Assembly: GCF_949987515.2 (NCBI RefSeq)
Contig: NC_082684.1
Location: forward strand, 119,206,080 to 119,270,079
Direction: 5' to 3'
Source of the DNA: Delphinus delphis
Taxonomy: Eukaryota; Chordata; Mammalia; Artiodactyla; Delphinidae
DNA: 64,000 nt
Below the pieces are notes generated by a model. It was not told the origin of the DNA. It saw nothing but the letters and a program-made list of their open reading frames with translations, and made no database searches. Within the stretch, counting starts at the first letter, position 1, and each line of letters starts with the position of its first letter. Below, piece after piece: positions 12,540 through 23,464 of this stretch. The position numbers and the translations under genes were made by a program.

Positions 12540-12890
12540 AAACAATTTTTTTTCAGAAAAGGTAAAATCATGATTCTTAGGCAGCTATAAAATGAACATG
12601 AGTCAATACTTTTAACTCATTAATTACTCAGGGAACAAGAATAAAATGTTGCAACTGGTTAAAGGTAAATCCAAAGATTAGAGAAATGCATAAGCCCATC
12701 AAGAAGACAAAATGAATTTTCTTCATAGGTGCAAAATTGACATCTTCCACAGTGAGGAAAGAGGTCAGTTGAAACCTCCTTCAGACAGAATCTATTTGCG
12801 TGTCTATAGACCCTAATTATTTGCATTACTATCAGCTTTCTACAAATAAACTTCTATCTACAGAGTTGTAAAATAGCTTGAAGACAGGCA
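12540..12890. repeat. Diverged local duplication, copy 2
   Basis: This is the partner of 11391-11790, about 1.1-1.2 kb away in the same orientation. It shows the site without the MITE: the common 'aaatgaatttt' is followed directly by 'cttcatagg' near 12712. It could be a local tandem duplication or two copies of one unrecognised ancient repeat. Confidence 0.55.
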
Positions 12891-15800
12891 CAAACCACAA
12901 AGAATCAGATAACCTGGGAGGATGTGTCCTAACAGATGCATTGTTTTAGATTAAAGACACTTAGCAATTATTTTTTGATCCATTTAAAATTTTTTCACAA
13001 TTTGTCTCTATGTAACTAATGTTGAAGGTAAATGTTAGCTAAGGGCATTCATTATTTAAAACCTACGTAAAATTTCCCAAAATCACAAAAAGAAAGGCTA
13101 TTAAAATCCTAACAGAGTTTAACTTTGTTGTGACAAGTAGAAATGATTGTCTTTTTAAACATGTTTAACTGACCCTCCAAAAATAAAATTTCTGTTTTCT
13201 ATAGAAATGGACTAATGAAAATTGTAGGTATACTAATTTTATGATTTCATGTAAGCTTGCTAGTTAGAATCTTTAAACATGTTTGGAACACTGATTTGAA
13301 GGACACAGAACAGGTTGTATCAAGTCAGCTTAAACTGATTAATAATTTAATTGTTCATCACCACTGGTCCCTTTAGCAATTCATAATCTGTGTTTCAGAA
13401 TACAGTTATTTAAGAAAAGCAACTGGGATACATCAACTTAAATGGTATACGCCCCTGAAATATGAAATTATTTTGGCACTATGGAGTTTCCCCCTTAAGT
13501 TTGCCATAATGGCACTGAAAAACTGTCAATCACATGTACAAGAATAAAGTACTTTTAAAGTCCTGTTTACTTAAGAGTGGAACATTATAATCATCAGTAA
13601 TAGCTATAGGGAGTGCACAGTGCTAATACTCTTGAATATTTTCCCACTTAAAAGCAGATTCCTCCTTAGTGGTGACCTTTCAGACTGTTTTCTTCATTGA
13701 GCAAATGTTTTTATTGTGGCTAACTTGAAGCACGTAAGAAAACTGAAGCTAGCCTGTTTCTTATATGCCTCGCCTGGCCTTGTTAATAGATACAGCATTC
13801 CACTTGTTAGTACCAGTGACACAGGAGAAACGTTTACTATTATGCTATGTGGTAAGATAAAGAAGACAGAAAAAGTCTTTTTATGGTAGTTGGGTCCTCA
13901 AAACAACTCTTCATATTCTTGTGATAAGAAGACACAAGTTGGATATCCAACAGAGGTACATTAGCTTGTTATCTGCAGAGCTGATACAGCCTCTTAAATT
14001 CTCTCACAATGACAGGAACCCCCTCTAAAGTGAAGACTTGCAGAGCTGGAGATACCAGAGCACTATTCTTCCTCTTGGGTACAAGTAGAGTTAACCCTAC
14101 TGTTGTAGGATAAAACTTTTGTGTAATTACTAAACAAAGGCCATATTCTTTTTCTTCTGTAATTTAAAAATGTTCAGAGACCATACTTGGTGATTGCTAT
14201 TAGTGGAAGAGCAAGGCTGTGAATTACTTAGTCTTAAGATATATGAATATGAGGGGAAAATATCCAGAGATTTCAGGCTAGAATAAATCAGCTTCATGAT
14301 AAAATCTGTGTGTAGGCGACTACTATATTTGTTCTGTTTCTAGAGCTGTGTTGGTTATAAGAGTTCACTGTGTTCCAGTATTCTGAGTGTTAACATCTTC
14401 ATTGCTGATAGCAAGTTGCAGAGCTTTGGCAAGCAGAACTTGCTACTACGAATGGGGGAGGATACGTGTCCACCTTTTAGTTCTAAACAACAGGACCTTT
14501 TATGGCTAAGTACACATAAAAGTTCATGTGATTACTTAGACCCATAGAACTTAGAGCCATGGGGCTGATATTGGGGAAATAGGTGTATTTTTTGCTGTAT
14601 GCTCATGTTTAGTGATTGTGTTGTGGTGGGAGTTTCAGGCATTGTGTATGGGATTCCTAGTGCATGCCAAGCAATTTGAGAAGCTAACACAGCTATACCA
14701 CTGATTTCTTATGATCCTTTAAGCATGCAAAAAAAAAAAATCGAGTGAAGTGAAATTTTAAAATAGACTTAAGAGAAATTAAGAAAAAATTCTCAAATCT
14801 TAATGTATTGTGTGTTTATGTTCTTTCAAGAAAAAAAAGAGTAAAATAGCGTTCATAATTATTGTAAATCATGTTTTAAAGGATACCAAGATCTATTATT
14901 ATGAATTAATTTAAAATATACCTTAAATCTAATATAAATAATCATTAACAAATGCACTCATCTAGTACTAATCTATTGTTCAAATATTTCTTAACCTAAA
15001 TAGGTAGGCTTACTTGGAGAATTTTAACTTCCTAAAACTCTGTGGTTGGCTGGAAAATCAGCAAGTCTCAAAGCTATCTAAGTTGTTGAACCCCAAAATT
15101 CTACTTTAAAATAAGACCCATCAGGATTTTTAAAAACTTAGTCTGTAAGTGAATTAATATTCTATAGATTATCAAGCCCTTGGTTTTAAGTGTATTCTTA
15201 TAAATACTAAACAAGTCATTTTGTGATGATTTTAATTAAAAAAATTAAAACTCAGAAAACCAACCAATTTGTACCCCAAAGTAAGAAGAAAGGAAAAGAG
15301 TCAATATGGTCCAGGGGATACTTTGATAACACTCAAGAAAATTCTCCAGAAAGTCAATTCAGTGGACTAAATCAATCCACGAAGGCACTCTGTAGAAAGA
15401 GCTAGCAAAGTGTGGAAAAGATCATGCTGAATTAGTTTTTTTTACAAAATTTAAAGATATGTGAAGTCACTAACGATACGTACATTCTACGTAGGAAAGG
15501 GTCATTACTGTCATATGTAAATAAGTATTCGAGTTTTTATACTTCAGAGTTATGTAGTAAAATCACAGTATTTAAGAACAAATTAGGAATGAAATTATTG
15601 GGATATTGAGCCTATTCTTTCTGTTGAATGGGATAAACTCTCAGGCAGAAAGGAATGTCAGTAGATGAAGTTGCTGAAATGTTCATTTTATAAAGGTAAC
15701 TTTATATATATATATCATCTTGATATATTTGTATTTCGGGGTCTCACACTCATTGATCCTATCAGATATGTTGATCAGGCTGTAATCAGATTTGGATTGT

Positions 15801-16087
15801 AACTGTCAGAGCAGTGAGTAATTTAGTATTCTCTAGGAAGTTAGGAAAGGAAGAATCCAAATATATAAATATTTCTTTTCTCTTAATGTATAATGGGAAC
15901 ATAATTTTGCTTATATCTAAGGTTTACTTTATTTGAAGACTTAGAGTGCATTGTGATCATTTAAAACCATTTCAGTGGCTCTTGTATTACCCAGTTCATT
16001 CAGTCTGTGCTCTCATAATAGATTTTACAGAAAAAACTCATGGCAAGTTAGTATCATTTGTGTGTGAATTTTCCAATTGTATTTCAG
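12891..16087. other. Intron stretch upstream of the alternative alpha exons
   Basis: I see no named repeat and no exon. In particular there is no sequence able to encode the MEF2A MADS-box/MEF2 domain, so those exons must lie left of the window. The scarcity of recognisable transposons over 3.2 kb next to regulated exons is notable, but I cannot measure conservation. Confidence 0.4.
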
Positions 16088-16219
16088 ACTTTAAGAAAGA
16101 AAGGCCTTAATGGTTGTGAGAGCCCTGATGCTGACGATTACTTTGAGCACAGTCCACTCTCGGAGGACAGATTCAGCAAACTAAATGAAGATAGTGATTT
16201 TATTTTCAAACGAGGCCCT
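16088..16219 (+). CDS. MEF2A: MEF2A alternative exon alpha2 (44 codons)
   Basis: This exon encodes 44 residues starting [20 protein letters not shown] and ending KRGP. It matches the alpha2 version of the segment just after the MADS-box/MEF2 DNA-binding domain of the transcription factor MEF2A. The acceptor is at 16086-16087 (ATTTCAG) and the donor at 16220 (GTAAGT). Both boundaries are in phase 0, so the 132-nt exon can replace alpha1 without changing frame. In the MEF2 family the alpha1/alpha2 choice changes cofactor binding and phosphorylation, with alpha2 versions enriched in muscle in MEF2D. The alpha1 exon begins only 66 bases after this one ends. Identification rests on the residue sequence and is firm; tissue use is inferred from paralogues. 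Confidence 0.96.
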
Positions 16220-16284
16220 GTAAGTACTTTTATTTTACCTCTACTTTTTATTTGTTGATCCTTTTTGTTAACTTCATTATTTAG
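16220..16284 (+). other. MEF2A: 65-nt intron between mutually exclusive exons
   Basis: This intron runs from GTAAGT to TTTAG. The best branch-point candidate is the A at 16271 in TTAAC, about 51 nt from the donor and 14 nt from the exon. That is at or below the lower limit for assembly of a mammalian U2-type spliceosome, so joining alpha2 directly to alpha1 should be sterically disfavoured. Confidence 0.85.
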
Positions 16285-16422
16285 GCTCTGAACAAGAAGG
16301 AACACAGAGGGTGCGACAGCCCAGACCCTGATACTTCCTATGTGCTAACTCCACATACAGAAGAAAAATATAAAAAAATTAATGAGGAATTTGATAATAT
16401 GATGCGGAATCATAAAATCGCA
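16285..16422 (+). CDS. MEF2A: MEF2A alternative exon alpha1 (46 codons)
   Basis: This exon encodes 46 residues starting ALNKKEHRGCDSPDPDTSYV and ending RNHKIA, the alpha1 form found in the commonly cited MEF2A isoform. The acceptor ends at 16284 (TTTAG) and the donor is GTGAGT at 16423. At 138 nt and phase 0 on both sides, it is interchangeable with the alpha2 exon just upstream. The shared GC[DE]SPD core shows the two exons arose by duplication. A TGCATG motif 36 nt downstream is a candidate RBFOX enhancer of this exon. If both alpha exons were included the frame would stay open, so nonsense-mediated decay would not remove the double-inclusion product. Confidence 0.97.
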
Positions 16423-16457
16423 GTGAGTACTAAAGTATGGTTTGTGATCTTATCTTG

Positions 16458-16463
16458 TGCATG
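16458..16463 (+). promoter_or_regulatory. MEF2A: Candidate RBFOX splicing enhancer TGCATG
   Basis: The hexamer TGCATG begins 36 nt after the last base of the alpha1 exon. RBFOX proteins bind (U)GCAUG, and binding just downstream of an alternative exon normally promotes its inclusion. RBFOX proteins are known regulators of MEF2 family alternative exons. Only the motif and its position are seen; its use here is inferred. Confidence 0.55.
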
Positions 16464-16639
16464 AAGAGATAGACAACACATCTTGTTTATTTTCGTAGTG
16501 GGTGATGACAGCAGTAAGTAGAAGGGGGAAAAGTATTTTATTAATTTCTTTTGGTTTTATAGAACTTCAAAATAAAATTGCATAAATCTTACAATGGTAC
16601 ATCTTCGATCTTGAGTGTCTTAAACATAGAAGTGAAGAG

Positions 16640-16790
16640 AAAACATCCTAATACAAGCTCTGCTACTTACTGTCCCCATGTCTTTGGATAGGGCATCCTG
16701 GATTCCAATTTCATCATCTGTAAAGTGAGTGAGTTGGCTCACATAGTTTTTTAAGGTCCCTTCCAGGTTTAAATTTCCATCATTTTAAAT
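16640..16790 (+). mobile_element. MIR-like SINE fragment
   Basis: The 'agctctgctacttactgt...catcatctgtaaagtgag' arrangement follows the MIR consensus order. It is diverged and the ends are approximate. Confidence 0.55.
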
Positions 16791-18552
16791 ACAGGGTGCA
16801 TATGAGACTTCCCTCTCCCTCTGATAACTTTTAAAATATTACATGTACTTAAGTAGATCTTGAGACTATAAAATGTAAAATGGCTGGATTTATTATAAAA
16901 TGTGGCGTTTCAAAATTATCTTTAATTATTTTATACAGTTGCTGTAATAGTAGCTTACTATTTGGCTCTTTGTTAATGTCCCCAAACTATTTGGTGACAG
17001 TACCTCCAAATTCCTATTCTTTTCTTAACACTAGGTATTGAGGAAGACAGCCTTGGCTCGATTTTAATTTAAGGAAGCAGTGTTCTTAAACTGGTTACAA
17101 AACAAATAGTTGGTTTAAAGTTTTTCCATGCTCACACATTTAACCGTAGTGAAACAGTACTTCTTTGAGTTCATACTCTTTTGATAGTTCTTCAGAGAGT
17201 TCTCATTGAAGCACCACTGGCAAGAGCTGCTTAAGACAGTTATTCTGGATACATATCCAGAATACTACATATGTGTTGTAGGCTTTGTGGAACAAATTGG
17301 TTCCAATGCTGATATTTCTTTCATTACCAGAGTTAATTCTTTTAAAACTGTGCCCTAAAGTATGCATCATGGATTATTTCTTCAAAGTAGTCCTATGCTA
17401 TAAGAAGAAGCCCATGGAAAACAGATTTAAGGAGGTATTTTTTGTGCTAATACCATTCTTAAGAAACAAAACAACTGAAAAAAAAATCCCTTTTGAACTC
17501 ATATGGATGTTGGTGACCTTGCAGTTAATGTTAAGCTGCAAAAGCATTGTTTAAGTAAAATTGCTTTACCTTTGAAAACATTTTATCATGTATCCATTGT
17601 TTTATACTTTTTAATGAGTTATTTTCTACCTGAAATAAACTATTGAATAAAGTACATAATTATTTACATTCTTTCAACTTTGAATTAGCAGTGTTACCTT
17701 ACTTTGCAAATCACTGTTTTAAAATGTAGGGAGAGGAAAGTTTTCTATTTTCTCTCACTTTAAATTATAAAGAGGATTGTTATTTATCATGGTTGACAAG
17801 TATAAGTGGTCTATGGAGGAAATGCAAGAGGAAAATAGAAAATATTATTTTTAAGGAACTATGGAATATTTTGGAGGGAAATAAGATAACAATATTTGTA
17901 ATTTAATCTTTATACAGTTTAAAGATAACTTGCCAGTAGTTAATTTTGTTTAGTTTTTTTTTTACATTTTTATTATACTCATTGCATTGTGTTATATATA
18001 TAAAACGTGATTTTTTTTTTTTTTTAGTTTTGTCCATTAAGAATGTTAGTGAATTAAATCAGACCAGGGCAAACTTGATGTATGAAGTTTATAATATATG
18101 TACATACTTTTCCCCTTTTGTTATATTTGGAATCTCCCAATAGAAATGTAATGTTACTAAACTGATTTGCATTTAAGTGCTAATTTATGCTTTCTTGGTA
18201 ACAATGATGTATTTTATAATGTGTAAATGACAACACAACTCTAATATCAGGTTCTGACCTTTCATTTTCATCTCTGAATATTTGAAATACATAATATATA
18301 CATTATACTAGTATATATGTATTAATATATAAAAAATGGAAATTGAAAATGTTCATGTTAAACATTCTCATGTCCAAATATAATTGTAAAGAAAATAGCT
18401 TAAACCTGCAAATTGATTTAGTAAGAACCTATCCCCATCCTCTGCTTTTAGTAACTAGTGTTACCTTATCAAATTAAAGTTCGTAAGTTATCAAATTTAA
18501 TATAGATGAAAATGAAACTAACAGTTTTCTCTTCCTTTTTCTTTATTTACAG

Positions 18553-18772
18553 CCCGGTTTGCCACCTCAAAACTTCTCAATGTCTGTCACAGTCCCTGTG
18601 ACCAGCCCTAGTGCTTTGTCCTACACTAACCCAGCGAGTTCACTTGTGTCCCCATCTTTGGCAGCCAGCTCAACATTAACAGATTCAAACATGCTCTCTC
18701 CACCTCAAGCCACATTACATAGAAATGTATCCCCTGGAGCCCCTCAGAGACCACCAAGTACTGGCAGTGCAG
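18553..18772 (+). CDS. MEF2A: MEF2A transactivation-domain exon (220 nt)
   Basis: It begins PGLPPQNFSMSVTVPVTSP and ends at the first base of a glycine codon (phase 1). It is preceded by TTTACAG and followed by GTATGT. The encoded 73 residues are rich in Ser, Pro and Thr, typical of the MEF2A transactivation region, and contain several Ser-Pro or Thr-Pro sites, including LSPP and NVSPG. It joins in frame to either alpha exon. Compared from memory with human MEF2A, a few substitutions appear, such as N to S in TSPSAL and G to A in NPASS. At 220 nt it is not a multiple of three, so skipping would shift the frame. Confidence 0.97.
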
Positions 18773-19515
18773 GTATGTCCTGATATTTATTCTTCCGATT
18801 CTTCAAAAGAAAGAAAAATCTAATTGCTAACATAAACAGTTTCTTATTCTGCTACTCTTAATTTTATTGCTTTGATGAGCAAAGAGTCACTACTACATAA
18901 TTGCCTCCGTTTTAAAGTATTATTTTGAAAATCTGTGGCTCTAGCCTTGTACTAGGCTTTGTGGAACAAATAAAGCTTTCCTTATCCTGGGAAAGCTTTC
19001 CTTATCATGGGAAAGCCATACTAGACAGGCAGAAAATTTATTTAGGATATCATGGGCAAAGATTTAAAATTGAGGGTGAGCCATTCGTGTTAAAAATGTG
19101 GAGAGATGACTCACCTGATTGGAGTTAGAGCATTTTCTCCATCTCCCCCTGTCTGATTTGTTCATTAATTCAGCAGAAATTTTCAGTGCATTTACTGCAT
19201 CACTGTGTGTAATGCAGTGTCTCCTCTCCCATTATTCCTAGATTTTATAGCATTCCATTAGCACTCCCCCCATTCTTATCAATATGCACCATTTGGTATT
19301 GATACACAAGAAGGCAGACATGTCCAGAGCTTGATAGGCGAGTGACTGTATATTTGACTACGTCATATTACACGTTAACGCCAAATTCAAACTGGGCTAG
19401 TTTTTATTTTTGTGTTTTTTAGGAATGGAGTGAGAGTTACCTCTGTTCAATTCCTCTTTACTCAGATAAGGAGAGCCAATTCACATTCCCTCTCTCCTCT
19501 CTCTAATGTTGTTAG
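18773..19515 (+). other. MEF2A: MEF2A intron (743 nt)
   Basis: GTATGT donor and GTTAG acceptor. It holds a two-copy tandem repeat of 20 bp at 18972-19011 (AAAGCTTTCCTTATCMTGGG). No other structure is recognised. Confidence 0.75.
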
Positions 19516-19575
19516 GTGGGATGTTGAGCACTTCAGACCTCACAGTGCCAAATGGAGCTGGAAGCAGCCCAGTGG
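19516..19575 (+). CDS. MEF2A: MEF2A 60-nt exon
   Basis: The exon completes a split glycine codon and encodes GMLSTSDLTVPNGAGSSPV plus the first base of the next codon. The acceptor is at 19514-19515 and the donor is GTGAGT at 19576. It is exactly 60 nt with phase 1 on both sides, so it could be skipped without a frameshift, removing 20 residues of the transactivation domain. It matches the position and residues of human MEF2A at the equivalent site, apart from TSD where human has TTD (from memory). Confidence 0.96.
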
Positions 19576-20866
19576 GTGAGTGAATTCCTACTGTTTTACT
19601 TTGTAAGCATCTGTCCTATCTGAGATAAAAGGAATATTTTACCTCAAACAAGACCTTCTGCCAAATGAAGAGGAAAATATGGGGATATATGACTAGAGTA
19701 GACATGTCCCTTTGCGCTTTGTTTAATTAGTGCTTTCACTAATACTTAACATTTTTTCATATCCCTGTGTTATTCCTCGTACCTTGGCCTTACGTTCAGT
19801 TACTCATTCATTCAAATATTTATTGAGTGCCTCCTTCATAGCAGACATTGTTCTTTTCTAAAGACTAAATTGCCTTAATACAATTTTTACATCAAGACAG
19901 TTTCTTATGGAGAAGCTTTCTGTGTCATCTATCCTTACCAGAGTTAGACTGTTAGCAGACTGCTGTATCTTACAATTGTGTGAAATGTTTTCAGAGAAAT
20001 TGCAATAGGAAGAAATGGTGGGCCTACTTCTAGAGACACAAAGAGAATTGAGAAGTTTGTCTCTGAAGGATCTGTTTTGGTAGTCACATGTAGAACATTC
20101 ACATTTTGTTGTGGTTGCTGCCAGATTGGCTCTTTTGCTTTGGGACCCCTGCCAAGATGACTAGCAGTTTAAACATGTCATAAATGTGTCTGTCTGCCTA
20201 GCCCTGAAGTGCTGGTAAAGATAGATTGTGATCTTAACATTACAAAAACATGGCATGTATGTCAAAGAGTCACAAGAATAACTGTGTCCCTTTGGATTAT
20301 CATCACATTTAGTCGTCTTGGTCTCTTTATCTGTGATAATCACAGTTATCATCATTTTTATCTGAAAACAAGGGCAGTAATTCCCTCCCTGCTTCTAGAT
20401 ATTGTGTGTTCAAAGACACATCTGAAAACAGATCACTTATAGGAAAAATTCCCTATTACATATATTCAACCCATTTATTCCAAAAATGTGAGGAGCTTCT
20501 GCCTTAAGAAAATTTTGGAGATGATTGAATAATTTAAAATGATGAGAAAGAAATAAATGGACATTATTGAGTGAGACAAGTTACAAAACATGTAGTGACC
20601 TAAAGTAGGAATAAATACCTAATTGTATCTGGCATTGTATTAATTGCTGTTTTAATGGAATTAAACAGATAAGACCTGTTGTGGGATATTTTATTAACAG
20701 ATAATTAAATGTGGAAAAATTCATTAAGGTCTTACCAGTTATACATTAGGACTGCTATCCTTGTATGTGTATTTCCTAATATTTATAGTTTATTTCTTTT
20801 CAGCTCTATTTTAGTTGTTTACGTGCCCGTATACTCTTTTTGTATTGCATTTTCCCATATGCTTTT

Positions 20867-21306
20867 TTTTAAATATTTTTTTTTTGGCTGCATTGGGTCT
20901 TTGTTGCTGCATGTGGGCTTTCTCTAGTTGCAGCGAGTGGGGGCTACTCTTCGTTGTGGTGCGCAGGCTTCTTATTGCGGTGGCTTCTCTTGTTGTGGAG
21001 CATGGGCTCTAGGGGTGCGGGCTTCAGTAGTTGCAGCACACGGGCTCAGTAGTTGCAGCACGCGGGCCCTAGAGTGCATGGGCTTCAGTAGTTGTGGCGT
21101 GTTGGCTCAGTTGTTGTGGCGTGTGGCTCTAGGGCACGTGGGCTTCAGTAGCTGTGGCGCGTGGGCTCTAGAGCGCAGGCTCAGTAGTTGTGGTGCGCGG
21201 GCTTAGTTGCTCTGCAGCCTGTGGGATCTTCCCGGACCAAGGATCGAACCTGTGTCCCCTGCATTGGCAGGCAGATTCTTAACCACTGCGCCACCAGGAA
21301 AGTCCC
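20867..21306 (-). mobile_element. CHR-type SINE with expanded internal repeats
   Basis: This is a tRNA-derived SINE inserted on the minus strand: poly(T) at the left is its A-tail, and the tRNA-like head with GGTTCGA-type box B lies near 21240. It is flanked by a perfect 15-bp target-site duplication, TTCCCATATGCTTTT, at 20852-20866 and 21307-21321. At 440 bp it is longer than the other copies here because the 'cagtagttg' unit occurs six times (21024 to 21182). It was mobilised by LINE-1 machinery, and the intact duplication shows it is fairly recent. Confidence 0.93.
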
Positions 21307-22172
21307 TTCCCATATGCTTTTATTCTTCCAGCACTATGCATCTTGCTCTCCCTTCTACTTTGCAACCTGGTTATGGCTGGAATCAATAATTTCTGTTTTA
21401 TTTAATGTTAATTTTGACTAGCTCTTGGTGTTATTTCCAAAGTTATTTTTATTTAATGGGGTTTAACTATTTGAAGATTTCTAATGTGTTTTCCCTTTGC
21501 CTTTATTTTTTTTCTCATACCTCTGGCTTGATAAACATGGCTCTTCCTCCTATCAAACAAGTGTTTCAGTTCTCTTTTTGTTCTTTTTTGGGTTTTGTAC
21601 TCTCCACACTTCCCTAAAGCTTTTATACTATTCTTTCTTATCTGCCGTGCAACTATAAATCTAGACTTTGTCTTTGTTCAATTTTCTGTGTTCCCTTTGG
21701 TAATTTCAGACTCAGACTTTGTCATCCTAATTTGACCTTCTACATATAATCTAATCCTGTTGCTTTTATTTCTTTTTTTTAAATTTATCTTTCTTCTTTT
21801 GTAAGCTTCCTTCCCCCCTTTCTAGGCCATCAGGTTTGGAGGGTCACATTAGTCACACTCCTCAGATCATGGCACATATTCAATGGTTTGCACAAAGCAT
21901 TTCTCAGAATGTTATTCACTTTTCCCTTTATACCTCTATTCCACTCCCATTCTCTTCCTCTCCCCACACCCTCCATTCCCCAGTCATAGGCAACTATTTT
22001 AATATGTTTAGTGCTAATAGTGTTAATAATCACATTAATGATGATGATTAGTGAACATGAATTTTTATAAAAATTTAAGATTCAAGTAAGTATTAAAATA
22101 TTTAAGTGCTTAGTGAGTTACTTAAAAGTCTATTTCTATTACTACATCCACACAGAGATAAATCTATTTCTT

Positions 22173-22859
22173 TTTTTTTAACATCTTTATTGGAGTATAA
22201 TTGCTTTACAATGGTGTGTTAGTTTCTGCTTTATAACAAAGTGAATCAGTTACACATATACATATGTTCCTATATCTCTTCCCTCTTGCGTCTCCCTCCC
22301 TATCCCACCCCTCTAGGTGGTCACAAACCATCTAGCTGATCTCCCTGTGCTATGCGGCTGCTTTCCACTAGCTATCTATTTTACGTTTGGTAGTGTATAT
22401 ATGTCCATGCCACTCTCTCACTTTGTCACAGCTTACCCTTCCCCCTCCCCATATCCTCAAGTCCATTCTCTGGTAGGTCTGTGCCTTTATTCCCGTCTTA
22501 CCCCTAGGTTCTTCATGACCTTTTTTTTTTTTCCTTAGATTCCATATATATGTGTTAGCATACGGTATTTGTTTTTCTCTTTCTGACTTACTTCACTCTG
22601 TATGACAGACTCTAGGTCCATCCACCTCACTACAAATAACTCAATTTCGTTTCTTTTTATGGCTGAGTAATATTCCATTGTATATATGTGCCACATCTTC
22701 TTTATCCATTCATCTGTTGATGGACACTTAGATTGCTTCCATGTCCTGGCTATTGTAAATAGAGCTGCAATGAACATTTTGGTACATGACTCTTTGAATT
22801 ATGGTTTTCTCAGGGTATATGCCCAGTAGTGGGATTGCTGGGTCGTATGGTAGTTCTAT
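22173..22859 (-). mobile_element. 5'-truncated LINE-1 (687 bp)
   Basis: This is the 3' end of a LINE-1 on the minus strand. It begins with poly(T) and the standard 3' UTR, and extends into the last part of ORF2 (a readable but truncated frame at 22777-22535). A perfect 16-bp target-site duplication (GATAAATCTATTTCTT) sits at 22157-22172 and 22860-22875. It is the same family as the elements at 1-4770 and about 41760-47322. Confidence 0.95.
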
Positions 22860-23230
22860 GATAAATCTATTTCTTATAACAATCTTATAACACAGTATAA
22901 CCTCAGACTTATATCAAGATCGAATGTCTTGATTCTTCACTGATTCATACTCTTATATACCTGTTTAACCTGTGCTAGATGTAATTCTGCTTGGTTGGAT
23001 TATATCCTAGGTGACATTTTTGTTATAACTGCTTTTTAACATGTGCCACCTCAGAATTCAGATTCAACTAACTAGACATCGTGTATCACTTAATTCAGGT
23101 ACCAAATGGAAGTAATTATTTTTGTGCAGTACTTATAGCATACATGGGTTTAAAGTGTTTCTTGCTGTAAATTTCCCTCCCCGCCCCAAAATAAATGGCC
23201 TGTCATAGGTATTTTAGAAGTGTTTTTTGT

Positions 23231-23464
23231 TTTTTTTTTAAATTAATTAATTTATTTTTATTTTTGGCTGCGTTGGGGCTTCATTGCGGTGCGTGGGCTT
23301 TCTCCTGTTGCGGCGAGTGGGGGCCACTCTTCGATGCGGTGCGCAGGCCTCTCATGGCAGTGGCCTCTCCTGTTGCAGAGCACGGGCTCCAGGCGTGCCG
23401 GCCTCAGTAGTTGTGGCACACGCCCTAGTTGCTCCGTGGCATATGGGATCCTCCCGGACCAGCG
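23231..23464 (-). mobile_element. CHR-type SINE, lacking the tRNA head
   Basis: It runs from poly(T) through the 'ggctgcgttgggg' body and stops at 'ctcccggaccagcg', before the box B and box A region. It is therefore 5'-truncated. No clear target-site duplication was found. Confidence 0.85.

Larger units (their letters stand above)
16423..18552 (+). other. MEF2A: MEF2A intron (2.1 kb)
   Basis: It starts GTGAGT and ends TTTACAG. It contains a diverged MIR-like block at about 16640-16790 and AT-rich sequence elsewhere. A 19-nt string at 17279-17297 (TAGGCTTTGTGGAACAAAT) recurs at 18953-18971 in the next intron, probably because both are pieces of the same old repeat. No further exon is seen. 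Confidence 0.7.

Noticed and set aside
12000..16087. Search for MEF2A MADS-box/MEF2-domain exons upstream of the alpha exons
   Set aside because: No sequence encoding the MGRKK start or the SNKLFQY-type MADS residues was found. They must lie left of the window.
17279..18971. 19-nt exact repeat in two neighbouring introns as a paired regulatory element
   Set aside because: The surrounding sequence looks like two pieces of one old interspersed repeat, so a shared transposon origin is simpler.
20928..21206. Tandem units in the SINE as a CRISPR-like array or minisatellite locus
   Set aside because: The units are diverged internal repeats of a SINE with a target duplication in a mammalian intron. 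There are no spacers of uniform length.
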